NCBI GenBank assembly: GCA_003255025.1
Contig: QANY01008042.1
Coordinates: 1,400,600 to 1,464,599 of the forward strand
Length of the DNA stretch: 64,000 nucleotides
Direction of reading: 5' to 3'
Source: Datisca glomerata
Taxonomy: Eukaryota > Streptophyta > Magnoliopsida > Cucurbitales > Datiscaceae
Position numbers and translations under genes: made by a program. Numbering within the stretch: position 1 is the stretch's first letter; each line of letters begins with the position of its first letter. This document shows positions 10,319 through 22,370 of this stretch, in pieces. The notes under the pieces are model-generated. The model was not told the DNA's origin and made no database searches. It saw nothing but the letters and a program-made list of their open reading frames with translations.

Positions 10319-12351
10319 GCAATAAGCCATCTATACCGTAGCAATTTTTCAAGGTCAACCAAGATCATTCACAGTGCAAAAATACAAAGACAATAAAGAA
10401 AAACGAGAGGGAGAAAACTATGAAAGGCATATAACTAATATAAGCAGAGATTAAAGATTTTGACAATGTTGTAATCATCAACTGTCAAATTTCTTAAAGT
10501 TTTACATTCATTCGAAACGAAAAATTCTAAGATATCGTTTATGTGCAATATAAGAGTTATACTCTAAACAATTCTTAGCAGATGTGAGACACAATATTAG
10601 TTGCTTTTTTGCTTAATAGAAGAAGAAGAAGCAAGAAAATGGTATCTGTCCACTTAAGTAGTCAAAAAGCATAGTTAATATATCTAACATTGATTTTAAT
10701 TACAAGAGAGAGAGAGGTCCCAAGTAGCATGAGTTATTTCGTGAAAGTTAAGGGATAGGGGGGAAGCATAAAAAACTTGGACATTAAGAATCAATGAGAG
10801 TGTGTGGAGGGAAGACATGGACATGTGAAGTGCCTATATTCAAGCGGTTGGTCTCCCTTCAATTCCACAGCTAAAACAACGTTCTCTATCCCAAAGTTAA
10901 TATGGTATTTTCCATTTGGTACCTAAATAAGGCGCATGAGCCATTTAGTTCGTTCCTTCGCAATTGTCTTCATCATCTCTCATAAATAATATAAAATTAA
11001 ATTAAGCTAATAATTAATGAGCCTGGTTTGGGTGGATGCAAGCTTGCTAGATTTTAAGTTTTTTTTTTCCTCTTCACTACTACCGGGCCCCGGGGCCCGA
11101 CATGATTTTTTTTTGTTTTTCAAGGTGGGGTCCGGTATGATTAGATTTGTTTATTGATGAAAATAATCTTTACACGTGCACACCCACTTACCCCACTTCA
11201 CAAAACAAAATAGAGAGAACAATAGAGACAGAGAGAGGGGATTGATTAATCTGTGGAAGAAAATAGATAATGAGACAGAAGAGGGGGTATTTTGTAATAG
11301 AAAAGAATTGCAGTTAGTTTTAACCATTAAATGTAATAGAAGTGTATTTTTTATAGTTTCTCAAACTACACTTTATAAAAAACTTTGATATGTTTTGTCA
11401 ATAACATAAATTACAGGATTTAATTTATAGTTTAACCTAAATATACGGCATTCAATCTTTCACCCACACTATTAAAAAAAGTTTTTCAAATACAATATGG
11501 AATAATTTTAAATCAAATTTTATCTTTTTAAGTGATAGTGATGTCTCTATTATTATATAAGGAATGTTAAAAATATTAACATATAAATGATTAACACATT
11601 ATTTAATCATATAAAATTTAATCTAAAATTTAGTGAGTAGAATTATTCTTATTTTAAATTGCTCAATAAATGATTCATACCATCACCCTACAGTTGCTAA
11701 AAAAAGCCTTAGTGTATTAGTTGATCCATGTAGAATTAATAAACAAATTAATGTTATCTTCTCATCTTGATTGCACCCTCCAACGAATTTCTTGATTAAA
11801 GTGAAGTGTGTGCTGAAATCCAACCCTTGTTATTTTTTATTTGTATGGAGGTCTTTCTTGATCCCTTTGTTCCTTTATTTTCTGTAGGGGCTGCTTTTAT
11901 GTCGGTTCCTCATCCTATTTTTGCTGGCTTTCATCTGTAGACGAAGTAGATCTAAATGTGGCTGTCATGTGAGAGTAAAATCTATCTGAAGACATATGAA
12001 ACCTATAAATGATTGACGCATCCTATTTAATTAATTAAAATTTGATCTAAACTTAATTAGTGTGGAAATATTTTATAAATCAATTGGAAACAAGGCCGAA
12101 GAGTTCAAAGACTAAAGAGACATTTATATATTAGACAAACATGACAGAATATATCAATTAGCAATATTTTCCTTAAAAAAAAAAGAAAAGAAACAAAAAT
12201 CTATACTATTCATAACAAGATATCAGTCATCGACTACTCATCATCAAACATAGTATTTCATAAAAATTCTAAAAAAAACATAGTATTTCATAATGTTTTA
12301 TGAGACCAGCCTCAATGAGTAAACGACCTTCCCACTACCCACTACTGTCAC
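10319..12351. other. Intergenic DNA downstream of the SURP/G-patch gene
   Basis: No coding relic was recognised. It holds a perfect 16-bp GC palindrome, CGGGCCCCGGGGCCCG, at 11084-11099, just after a T tract and very unlike its AT-rich surroundings. A purine-rich stretch lies near 11200-11290. The 3' end of the minus-strand gene to the right lies within its last few hundred bases. Confidence 0.5.
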
Positions 12352-15300
12352 TCAGTAGTATGCTTTTCGAGGATTATTCTGCAGACAGAACCATAAGAAA
12401 CATTTTATTTCCACACAAAAGACAACCTCAAAAACAAAGCAAAGGGAGAGTAACAAGTAATACCAGAGGGTTTGGTCTGTAGCGATACCCAAGCATCATC
12501 CGCTTCTTATACTGCTCGTAAATATCATCATCAGGAGTTACATCACCTGGTTGGTGTGCACCAACCCCCAAGTTGTCCTTTTTTACATTACCTGCCATTA
12601 TTGGATCCGAAATTCCTTTCTTGGAGCTCCCTAGGCCCTCACCTGCAATTGATATACTTATTCTCTCAGATTTCCCGTTGTAAAAACAAAAAACACAGAG
12701 GTATCAACTTGAACAACATTATGGGTTTTCTAACAGAAGTTTAAGGACTAATCCCATCAACAACGCGCAACAACATTTCCAGAATTCACTAATTGGAAAT
12801 GTATTTGCCAGTGCCAAAGCACATTATAGGAAAAGAAAGAAAAACTTCGATGATTCTCTAACTAGATATTCTATCAATCAGCTTCTTAATTTTGAGGGGC
12901 AGACAGAACCTTCTTTCCAGCCCATTTTAGATAGAAGTTTATGGCCAACATTATCAGCCTGGATTTTAGCATTCTCAGCAGCCTCTCTAGCAGCTTTCTG
13001 TGCAGCTGTATTATTACAAGCAGCCAAGAACTTCTCAAGCTCCTCTGGCGGGATAAAGTCACCCATGTGATGACCCTGCTTCACTGGAGCTGCAGTTAGG
13101 TAAGAAATATCAGCCGTAAACCCCATATCAAGTACTGAGATACACAGAGTATACTGTATTTCCAGGAAACCTGAATAATTGGGAAATGTTTGTTTCAACG
13201 AGAGCAAACCTTGAAGAGAAGCAGGTGGTGGCATTTCATCTTTGGACTGTTTGGGTTGCCTCAGCCTCTCCTCCTGCGCAGCCTTCTTCATGTAAAACTC
13301 CATCATTGCTAGAGGATCTGCAACTGTTGATGCTCTAGATTCCCCTGGAGTTGAAAATTCATGTACTTAGTATAAGACTGAATTACTGATTCAAAGTCAC
13401 ATTGACTCAGAGGCTCACATTCTCTTTATTAGATGGGTGAGTAGCAAAAGTGGCAATTAACAAGTTACTAGGAAAATAGCAGAGGAGTGCTACTGTTCGA
13501 ACATGAAATGTAAATGGAAAAGATAAATAGTTCAAACCAAACAAAAACAGTAATTCAGGAACTTTCAAATACCCTCATATAAAGCGTAAGCAGGAGTCTG
13601 ATACTTTGACTTTTGGTGAAATTTCTGAGAACCAATTGTGGACTTGGAGGCTGAGGAGATTAATCCACCTACGAAGACAGCCAAACATCAGAAACACTTA
13701 AAATAGCAAATTAGCAAACAAACAAAACCGAAACTCTACTGAACATAAAAGTATACATCAAATCTAAATTGCACCAAAGGAATAAAAATTTCAAAAACCC
13801 ATCATACATAACAACCTGGAAAATCAGGGACATTAAGCTCTCAGACAACCACATGAAGAAAGTTAAAGCAGAAACTGCTGCTCACCTCATTCATCGCAAA
13901 ACTGTCAAAAGTCTAATTCTGATTCACTTAAGTGAGCAAATAATGATAACCTTTATCACCAGTAGACATACATGCATCTTCCATATTGCACTTATGCTTT
14001 CACAGTACATTGTTTTCAGAGAATCAAACGCAAATCCATTTTTTCATGTTGAAAAGATGTTTGACAAGGTGAAGAGTTTTGCTTCATTATTGAAACAATT
14101 CTAGGGACACACCATGAACAAAACGTATATTTCCAGCCACCTAAATAGCACTGAGAGCAAGCAACTAAAATCATGCAAAAAAATTACAATCAAAATCTAT
14201 CAAGTCATATATTATGGTAGTCGTAGATTTAAACATAATCTGAAATGTTTTCTCAGGTAAAGAAGGTATTCCATAGATTTAAACACAAACCATTACAGGA
14301 GGTTTGGGATTCTGTGGTCTGAGAAAGAGTTTTTTCTTCTTCAGCTAGCCGGTACTTATAGTACTTGTAATCTGCACAACCATCATTAAATAGAAATCTG
14401 CAAGTGACATATGGGAGTGAGAATTAGCAACCCCATCTACTTAACCAAAGAAAAAGACCTCCCCCCCCNNNNNNNNNCCCCCCCCCCCCCCCCCCCCCCA
14501 ACACACACACAGAACCAATGAATAAACATTCCCTATGATAATTTAAATAGATCACTGATAACATCATGATGTATCCACGTAAACTACTTGTTAGAGGAGC
14601 ACATATAGAATAGCAAATGACAATTAGCAAAGGGCAACAGCTTAGAGAAAATACATTAGACTAAACTTTGAGGGGGCAAACTTACTCGAAAGGTGTATCT
14701 CCTGGATTCTTTTGGCGCGTAACAGGCTCAAACTGCCTTCCATGTTTAGCCACAAAACTTGCTAGACTATCAGCGACTTTCTTCACTGTAGGATCACTTG
14801 GGGAAGGTGGTGCTGCATATCACTTATAAAACTGGTTAATATCGAGTGCATGAACAAGTGAATGAAATTACTCTTCTAGCAGGCAGCCACACATTCCAAT
14901 TCTTTCATCGAACATCTCTATCCAGCAATGTTGGTAGGTAGTTAAGATATAAGCTGCATTCATGAGACAAGAAATATTCAAGATTTTTCTCTTTTTTGGT
15001 CCTCTCCTTACAGCAGATAAGGAAACATACACACCATAAAGCAACAATATGTTAATGATAAAGATCAAAGCAAGCTTCAGTTGAACAGGTATAGGTGAAT
15101 GATTCAATAGATACGGGAAAAGAAAAGAATCAAGGACAAATTAGAAAAGCTTCTAAAGAAATCTGCCAATGCAAATTTTAGAATACCTGTTCACAACTGC
15201 AGGAGAGTATTTTCTAAAAGAAAAAAGGGAGAAAAAGACAAGAAGTGCCTCGACATTCAACTCCCCGCAGAGGTTGAGATTCTACTTCAAGTAAAAAAAA

Positions 15301-16019
15301 AAAGGAAAACCTCATTTTAAATAGTCTTTGCCTTTCCTATTTCAACTCGTTTTCCAATCAAAAGACAATCAGCAAACTAAATAATGAAGTACGAATTAAT
15401 ATGTACTTATAAGAAACGAAGCTTTGCCGAATGAAGTAGGAATTATCATAAGTGGTGTAAAAAATGTCTAAACTAGTAGATGGATTTTACAAGTGCAGAC
15501 AACTCATTAAATTCATAGATTGAAATTTTTTTAAATAATTTATATTCAAACACACAGCCTCTGATTGCAACCAAACCGAAAGGAGAAATTCTAACTAAAC
15601 AGTGATTACCACCATCCGATTTTCTTGTAGAGTGCTCACAGGCACCTGGTTTCTAACTTTTGTCGTTTCATTAGGCCATCATCTGAAACACTTCCATCGT
15701 TGGATTCATCTTCATCCTCATCTACACCTAACTTAACAGCAGGTACCGCAAGCTTTGACTTTTGTTTCAAGCTGAAGGCAAGCTTTCCACTTGAAGCAGA
15801 TGGAATGGTCTTGTGGGCCTCATTGGCTATAGATTCCACATTCGTTTTATTTATAGTAGTTTTGGGAGTGACAGTTAAAAAATTTCTTGGTCTAAACTCC
15901 TCTACTCCAACACCTCTCCTCCTCTCCGTCCCATTCTCCTTCTCTTGTTGAAGCTGTTTGAACCTCTCCATAAAGGAACCGTCATTAACAAAAAGGGTAG
16001 AAGACACTCCTTTCTCCAT
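12352..16019 (-). CDS. SURP and G-patch domain protein (SUGP1-like splicing factor)
   Basis: Probably a nuclear pre-mRNA splicing factor; the SURP and G-patch modules contact spliceosome partners, the G-patch usually a DEAH helicase. Minus-strand coding exons with GT-AG borders: 16019-15646, 14796-14686 (alternative start 14812), 14397-14297, 13668-13573, 13344-13210, 13089-12910, 12642-12464 and 12378-12352. The protein is about 400 residues, starts MEKGVSSTLFVNDGSFMERF and ends NNPRKAYY. SURP lies in about residues 125-185 (ADSLASFVAKHG, LFNDGCADYKYYKYRLAEEE). MMEFYMKKAAQEER lies in the middle. The G-patch is near 300-340 (NVGHKLLSKMGWKEGEGLGS). A KR-rich stretch near residue 120 could be nuclear targeting. 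Order and length fit Arabidopsis At3g52120. One join is uncertain: the acceptor at 14797 keeps frame, but family-like residues AAPPSP lie just upstream behind a better acceptor at 14813, which would need an extra exon of 3n+2 bases. A 27-base candidate exon (15187-15213) preserves frame but does not solve this. Confidence 0.92.
14461..14500. other. Assembly gap (9 N) inside a poly-C run
   Basis: Nine N bases at 14469-14477 lie within a run of C in an intron of the SURP/G-patch gene, followed by a short CA repeat. It is intronic, so the coding sequence is not affected. The true length of the homopolymer is unknown. Confidence 0.95.
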
Positions 16020-16740
16020 TAGCAAAGCACCTTTGCAAATAGGCTGTTTACAGGGAGACACTGTTTTACAGGTAAGAATCCAAGAATTTTGGACATTTAA
16101 ATGGAAGTTTGAATCGATCTAAACACTTACGAAAACAAAAGCTCAATGAAATCGATGGAAACTTTTGAGAATGAGTGAAATTTTAGAAGTGTTGATAAAG
16201 TTATACATGGATGCGTAATGTGACATAGCCGATAAACATTTCAATTAACCATCGATATAGCTGGTTTCTAACAAACACAATGAAATAACGACCGCAATTT
16301 AAATCACGACCCAAATTAATTCTGAAAACAGGAACCCAACGAAAAGCATTACAGCAAAAGACGATAAAAATCTCTCATTAGCTAAGCAAAATCTGTCGCT
16401 CCAACGAAGCCAGTCACAATCAAATTCAGCAGAAAACAGTCATAATCACAACGATAAGCTTACGTAATCGAAAAAATGACGAGACAGTGATGGAAATAAA
16501 TAAAATATTCCACAGCCATGATAGCATCTGAGCGAGTTAGAAAAACCAATCACTTACCTGAACGTGATGAGAACAAAACAAATTCAATGTTGATCTTCTT
16601 CTGCAAAGTTATAGTAGAAGCCGATTACAATTTCTTTTCCTAATTGAATAATGAATCGAAGTTTTAACTAATTAGATGGGAAGAAACCACTCCCTCCCTT
16701 TCTCTCTCTCCCTCCCTCGCTGATGGAAGTGTACCAGGTC
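16020..16740 (-). promoter_or_regulatory. 5' UTR exon, 5' UTR intron and promoter side of the SURP/G-patch gene
   Basis: The leader has a good donor, CAG then GTAAGTG, at 16558/16557 and an acceptor, AAAACAG, ending at 16061. This implies a 5' UTR intron of about 497 bp, with the second leader exon running from 16060 into the start codon at 16019. The first leader exon is rich in GAGGGAGGGAG/CTCTCTC near 16690-16725, typical of plant 5' leaders. No clear TATA box was fixed. Confidence 0.7.
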
Positions 16741-17247
16741 CAAAACGCGAACCACTTGACTTATATACTACGTACCATCCTATACTACAGTATAGTATCT
16801 AGTAAAATTGTCAGGATCGTCATCCTATTTATGATCGTGAAGAAGTTTCGTGAATCCAATCGTGAAGAAGTCTCGCGAATCGTATCGTGAATAAATTTCA
16901 CGAATCGTAAGATCCTACTTTATATTAGTTATATTATAAAAAAACATAAGTTAGCAAACTACATATTAAAATTCTTGAATAGTTAATTAATCAATAATAA
17001 ATTTCCCTATTTTACTAAGTGTTATTTAAATAAATAAATAAATAACAACTTAAAAATTATACAGATTAAACAAATTTTATGTTGTTTTATTGTGAATACC
17101 TTATAAAATTATGGTTAGTGGGATCCTAAGATCATAGTAGGATCGTAAGATCATAGTAGGATCGTAAGATCCTACCAATTCAAAGTAAAAAAATATAATA
17201 AGAAGATCCTCCCAATTTAAGATTCCACATATGAATTGGATCGTAGA
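16741..17247. repeat. AT-rich DNA with short GATCGTAAGATC/CGTGAA repeats
   Basis: Short motifs recur: CGTGAAGAAGT..CGAAT near 16833-16905 and AGGATCGTAAGATC near 16900 and 17105-17175. AAATTGTCAGGATCGTC (16806) resembles the reverse complement of sequence near 17203-17222. This suggests a small inverted-repeat element between the gene promoter and the MULE, but its limits are not clear. Confidence 0.4.
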
Positions 17248-17869
17248 GGTTAGACATGCACTTTCAAGTTTATGCAAAACATACTCATACACTTCATAAT
17301 TGACCATTTAAATATTTATATTTTTTAATTTTATCCAAATCATACCCATCTCTCACGTTTATATAATAAAAATGGGATTTTTTTGCTGAAGTAGACTCTT
17401 ACACCAACCATTTTGCAGAATTCAGCCCCTACACTAATTTTTACTTACCCTGACCCCTGGTCCACATTCAATTCAAAATCATATTGTGAAGTTACCAAAA
17501 AAATCATTCACGAATTCCAAACGACGGCTTGAAAAAAAAAAGTGATGATTACACATTTTCATACACGACCCCACCCCTTCGTGTACCTACCTCACTTGCA
17601 TTTCCCCAATTTCTCTCTTACTGTCACTACCTCTCTCTGTCTCGGAGTCGCAACATCCCTCTCTCTCTCTGCAGATCTCTGAGTTTTCGTCTCCCACAGC
17701 AAGGATCACAACAAAGTAAGTTTTTGGGTTTTTGAGTTTTTTTTTTCTGGATTCTAAGGTGTTTTTTCTGGATTTCTAAGGTGTATTTTCTGGGTTTTTG
17801 AGGATTTTTTTCCTGAATTTCTGAATTTCTGCGTTTCTATTTTTTATGGATGTTTGTTTTCTGGGTACA

Positions 17870-18160
17870 TGCTCGTCGCATAACCATCATGTAGTGTACA
17901 CGAGGATCGTGTAAACCTCGTGTACATTGCCTGATGGTTACACGATGAAAGTGTTCCCCTTGTGTAGTCTACACGAGGATTGTGTAAGCCTCGTGTAAAC
18001 TACATGAGGACTACACCAGGATCGTGTACCCCTCATGTAGTCTACACGATAACTACATCAGGATCGTGTGCCCCCTCGTGTAGTCTACACGATGACTATA
18101 GTAGGATTTTGTATCCCTCGCGTAGTCTATATGATGACTACACGAGCATTGTGTGCATTT
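17870..18160. repeat. CGTGTA/TACACG repeat array A
   Basis: Degenerate units of about 40 bp built from GTGTAGTCTACACGA and GATCGTGTACCCCTC, each partly self-complementary. The array sits between a donor (ACAAA then GTAAGT, 17715/17716) and an acceptor (TTTTCTACAG ending 18193), hence in a probable 5' UTR intron of the DUF1985/C48 gene. Confidence 0.75.
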
Positions 18161-18195
18161 TTTGATATTACGCTTGCCTTGAATTTTCTACAGTT

Positions 18196-18910
18196 ATGAC
18201 TTCATCAAATATGCAACTAAGATACGTCCATGACGTTAACAGAATTCAAAAAATAAGGGTCAATGCAAAGTGCAATACCCACTGCATAGAGGTTATCAAG
18301 ACCAATATGACAGCTCCTCAACTATCCCTATTTAGGGAGACATGCTTTGGCCATCTTCCTGATCTCTCAGCCATGAAGTTTTCAGCAACTATCTGCCATC
18401 AAGTGTTGGCCAAGGAGACCGAATATGTCAATGGCACTCTATCTGAGGAGGAAATCTGATTTCTTGTTAATGAGGAACCATTGTGCTTCTCCAAGAAGAA
18501 GTTCTCGTTGATGACCAGACTAAAGTTCGCTCCTTGTACATTAAAATAATGAAAACATTTTATGAAGGTTGTCCCTCGAGTGCTTCAAATGATGAACATT
18601 TATGAGAATAGAAAGGAGGTTAAACCCAAAAATGACTGAAAATATGAGATCATGAAGCATCCACAACAAGAGAATGAGTAAGTGAAATATACATTTTTTT
18701 GAAAGTCCGCTTAAAATTTCATACATATGACTCAATTGTGTTTTTGCATTTCATGTGTTTTGTAGGTTCGATTGTGGGGTATTCCCCATTAATCTTGTCG
18801 AAGCCCTCGCATATGGGAAGAACCTCCTAGAAATGACTCAAAAATGCCAGAATATCGAAGACGAATCGCAATTGAGTTATTTGCACGTTGCATAGTTGTA
18901 CTGAAATAAG
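18196..18910 (+). pseudogene. DUF1985 plus C48 (ULP1-like) peptidase pseudogene of the MULE
   Basis: The first exon starts at ATG 18196, two bases after a strong acceptor. It shows the DUF1985 signature: FRETCFGHLPDL, then a KFSATICHQVL stretch, then FLVNEEPLCFSKKKFSLMT after an in-frame stop. An intron with donor at 18678 and acceptor ending 18765 follows. The next exon opens with FDCGVFPINLVEALAYGK, carrying the DCGVF motif around the catalytic Cys of C48 peptidases. A frameshift then leads to MPEYRRRIAIELFA, the usual C-terminal end. The peptidase His and Asp region is missing, so the gene is both deleted and frameshifted. In intact MULEs the product is a SUMO-protease-like protein of unclear use to the transposon. 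Confidence 0.75.
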
Positions 18911-19079
18911 TTGGATATACTTGATGGGTTTTTATGGAATTTTTACACTTAAGCTCATGATTTTAAGAATTCGGAACCATATTTTTCTTAACTTACTTTT
19001 TATTTTTATACACTCTCAAATTGTGAATTAAGGATTTTATAACTTGTATTTTAATGCCCAAATTTCTTATATATTGTTG

Positions 19080-19245
19080 AATGCTTTTGATTACTATGTG
19101 TTTAATGTAGGCTTCGTGTAACCTACATGATGACTTCACGGGTATCATGTAGACTACAAGATGACTTCACATGCATCGTGTAGACTACACGATGACTTCA
19201 CGGGTATCGTGTACGGTCATCGTGTAGGCTTTACGTAGACTAATT
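19080..19245. repeat. CGTGTA/TACACG repeat array B
   Basis: Units of about 45 bp (GTAGACTACACGATGACTTC then ACGGGTATC) repeat about three to four times. The array lies in the shared 3' region between the convergent peptidase and transposase pseudogenes. Confidence 0.75.
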
Positions 19246-19329
19246 AAACTTTATGACATTATTAAATAACAAACATAAATATACTTTTATATTAATATTT
19301 AATTTAAGTCTACAAAGGTCATTATTTAT

Positions 19330-21841
19330 ATTTAAGTGGCTTGGGATAGAGCAATTACCTGCACGTTTGTCGGTTGTAGCAATTTGCCCACAACGTTTGC
19401 ACTTCCTTGTCACTACTTCCTCACCTCCAGACGGAATTCTCTCTGTTCTAGGTCTACCACTTTGCCGCCTCATTATAGTTGGCAATACCATCTTTTCATA
19501 AACCTTCTGGCTGATGACCTAATCTGCTCGATCTCCGAGATGATGTATTATTTTCATATACACACCAATTGGAGCCTCATATTTATAGAACTTCGAACAC
19601 ATACTGTGTGCAGAAGTATTATGTTGCCAACATGCAGCCAAGCATGCTTGCACGGAATTTGATTAAGATCAAATTCTCGGCATGTACAAGTCTTAAGATG
19701 TAAGTTTACCACTGCTCCTCTATCCGCACTCGTGACACAAAACTCGTGGATGTATAAAGGAAACAATGATAGTGATCGTGATGCAAGATGATTATTTTTA
19801 AGCTTAGTATCAACCCAATTTGTTACATGCGAGGTGACTTGACATGCAACCATCTGTCATTCGTAAAACCACCATTGTAACATGTCACAGATATATTCTA
19901 TAAGGCATGTAATGGGAAGCTTTCTAGCATCCTTCAAAATCTCATTCAAACATTCTACGATATTTTTAACCAATATATTATATCACCTTCCATAAAAATG
20001 AGAGCGTGCCCACCTCTCAACTTCCCCCAACGACACATATTGTGAGATATCTGGAAATGCAAATGTAAAATGAATTATCAATCGATTAAATTCTGATCGA
20101 TAATATTCCTTTGCTGCTTTTAAAAAACAATGCAACCACATCTTCATTTTTATAAATTGATTTGATTATTTAGCCCATATGGAAGATGCAAGATCCATGA
20201 AGCGCATTAGGAAAGACAACATGTACAACATTTAATATACTTGTATGTCTGTCAGATATAAACACCAAGTCTTCCGGATCGCCTATTGTATCGTGAAGTT
20301 TATGGAAGAACCACTTTCATAAATCATTATATTCTAAAATCTGCGATTCCAAATGCAATGAGATATACTTGATTTGTTCTCATCCTTTGCTGTTGCAACA
20401 AATAACACCCATTTGTATTTGGCTTTTAAGGTGATTGTGTCAATAGCAATGAAAGACTGTATACAGCTGGAAAATCCACGAATAGAGGGTCCGAGAGCCG
20501 TGAAAAAATATTAAAAGGATCCTACTCATCGGTCTATATGTGCGTTGTTGTTCCTGAAAAATATATAATATTGTTGTATTAAAATTGGCGGAGTGTATAG
20601 TGTACAAGATGCGTACGCGAGATCCATGTAACCATCGTGTAGACTACACAAGGTTAGTGTAGGCATTGTGTAGACTACACGAGATCCGTGTACCAATCAT
20701 ATAGTATTCACGATGGATACACGAGGCTCGTGTAATACTCGTGTATACATTATGATGATAAAATAGTGTATAGGATGTGTACATGAGGTCCGTGTACCCA
20801 TAATGTAGACTACACGAAAACTACGCGAGGTCAGTATAGACTACACGAAGACTACACGAGGTCAGTATAGACTACATGAAGACTACACGAGGTCAATATA
20901 GACTACACGAAGACTACACGATGATTACGCGTGGTCAGTGTACACATCGTGTAGTATACACGAGGCTCGTGTAGTACTCATGTATACATTATGGTGCCAA
21001 AATAAAAAATAAGTACCTGTATTTTTTATTCTAACATGTGACAATATGCTGGGAGCATCCTATAGTTGTCTTCAAGTGACCCTCAAACTAATTCCAAAGC
21101 ATATTCCCCATTCATCCATGTCTTATGGTATCTTATGTTGACACCAAAATCAAGTCGAACATCTTCAATTATGTCTTTTGGCCTATATATACGTTTGACA
21201 CCCGTGTATTTGGGCTTTATAGAATGACTAATCAATGAAAACGCAGCTTGATGGTATGCATGTCTCAATACTTCAAATGTGCTTGTATGTGTATTGATGA
21301 ACTTTGTAACTTTGAAGTATGAACAATTTTTCAATTTTAAGGCATGTAACCTCCATTGACATGTTTTCTCAACACATACAAGTATCGATATTAACTTGTT
21401 TGACTTGAAGATCTGAAACTCAAAATTTTTCCGGATGACCATCACACGAGCAACCTTAAGCAGCTCGAATTTATCACTGTACAAATCATCCATATTTATT
21501 GTGTCTGTTACAAGCTGATTCAAATCAGGTCATTGCTCGCTGAACCCAGGACGTTGTTAATTCAAATTAGGTTGTGCTTGCCATGGACAAGTGGTGTCGG
21601 GTTCACAACCAGTATTCAACTGGCATTGTCGTATGTGTCTCCACTGATGGCTTCATCATGGTTATCTCCAAAGATTACATCATACGCCCCCTAATCAAAA
21701 TCATCATCATCATCAACATCCTCATCCTCGAAAAAAAATTCTCATCGTGACAAAAAACATCATCATAATGATAATTTCTTTCAAAATGATCAACACTCTC
21801 AAAGCGAAGAATGCTTTTATGCAGAGGTTGTCGTGACATTT
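19330..21841 (-). pseudogene. MuDR-type transposase pseudogene
   Basis: From the minus-strand start near 21841 an acidic run (DDDDDDFD region, about 21690-21740) is followed by the plant MuDR N-terminal domain at 21083-21523 (FEFQIFKSN, CQWRLHALK, YFKVTKFINTHT). YRMLPAYCHMLE lies before a donor (ATACAG then GTACTT, about 21017/21016). After an intron ending near 20565, the catalytic region reads ALGPSIRGFSS, FIAIDTITLKAKYKWVLFVA and, across frameshifts, SDRHTSILNVV and FPNALHGSC, the DDE-type MULE core. A SWIM zinc finger follows (TCTCREFDLNQIPCKHA, about 19650-19690). The C-terminus has a GRPRTERIPS motif and a CKRCG knuckle relic (about 19360-19480). Several stops and frameshifts make it inactive. 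The domain order is complete, so this was once a full-length autonomous gene. Confidence 0.85.
20585..21005. repeat. CGTGTA/TACACG repeat array C, inside the transposase intron
   Basis: About ten degenerate units around GACTACACGAGGTCAGTATA (unit near 30 bp in the middle, longer and more palindromic at the sides). It fills the intron predicted between about 21016 and 20565 in the transposase gene. Unit sequence is clearly related to arrays A and B. Confidence 0.8.
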
Positions 21842-22370
21842 ATGTTTAAGGAACTCAACTTTGATAAAACCCTATAGTTTTAGGAACTCGAGGTTGTTGT
21901 GACATTGTGGTTTTAGAAACCGAGCTTTGAAATAGAAAAAATTTAGGCTTCATACTTACAAATAATGGGGTTTAAAGTGATTATGATCCATTCTCCTTAA
22001 CAAAGAAGTGTAAATCTCTATTCAGAAGAAAATGAAGAAGTAGAAGAAATAAAAAACGAAGAAGGAGAAATGGGGTGGGTAGAGAGGTTTTGAGTGTTAA
22101 GTAAGTAGATCATGACATTTGATTGAACAACTTATAAAAAAAGATTGGCTAGCATTAGGCAGGCTTCTGTGAGACTCCATCCAAATCTGCCACTCGTTAG
22201 TTGGTGTTAAATTATTTATAAAAAAAATAAAAAAATGAAGGAAAAGTGAGTTAGGGGGTTAGTGTAAGCAAAAATTAATATATGTGTTGATTTTTATAAA
22301 ATGATTAGTGTATGGATAAATTTAAAAAAAACCTACAAAAAGGAGAGAGGCACCATTGCCTTAACAACAG

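Noticed and set aside
12472..12744. Plus-strand 90-residue frame
   Set aside because: It is the antisense shadow of the eighth coding exon of the SURP/G-patch gene.
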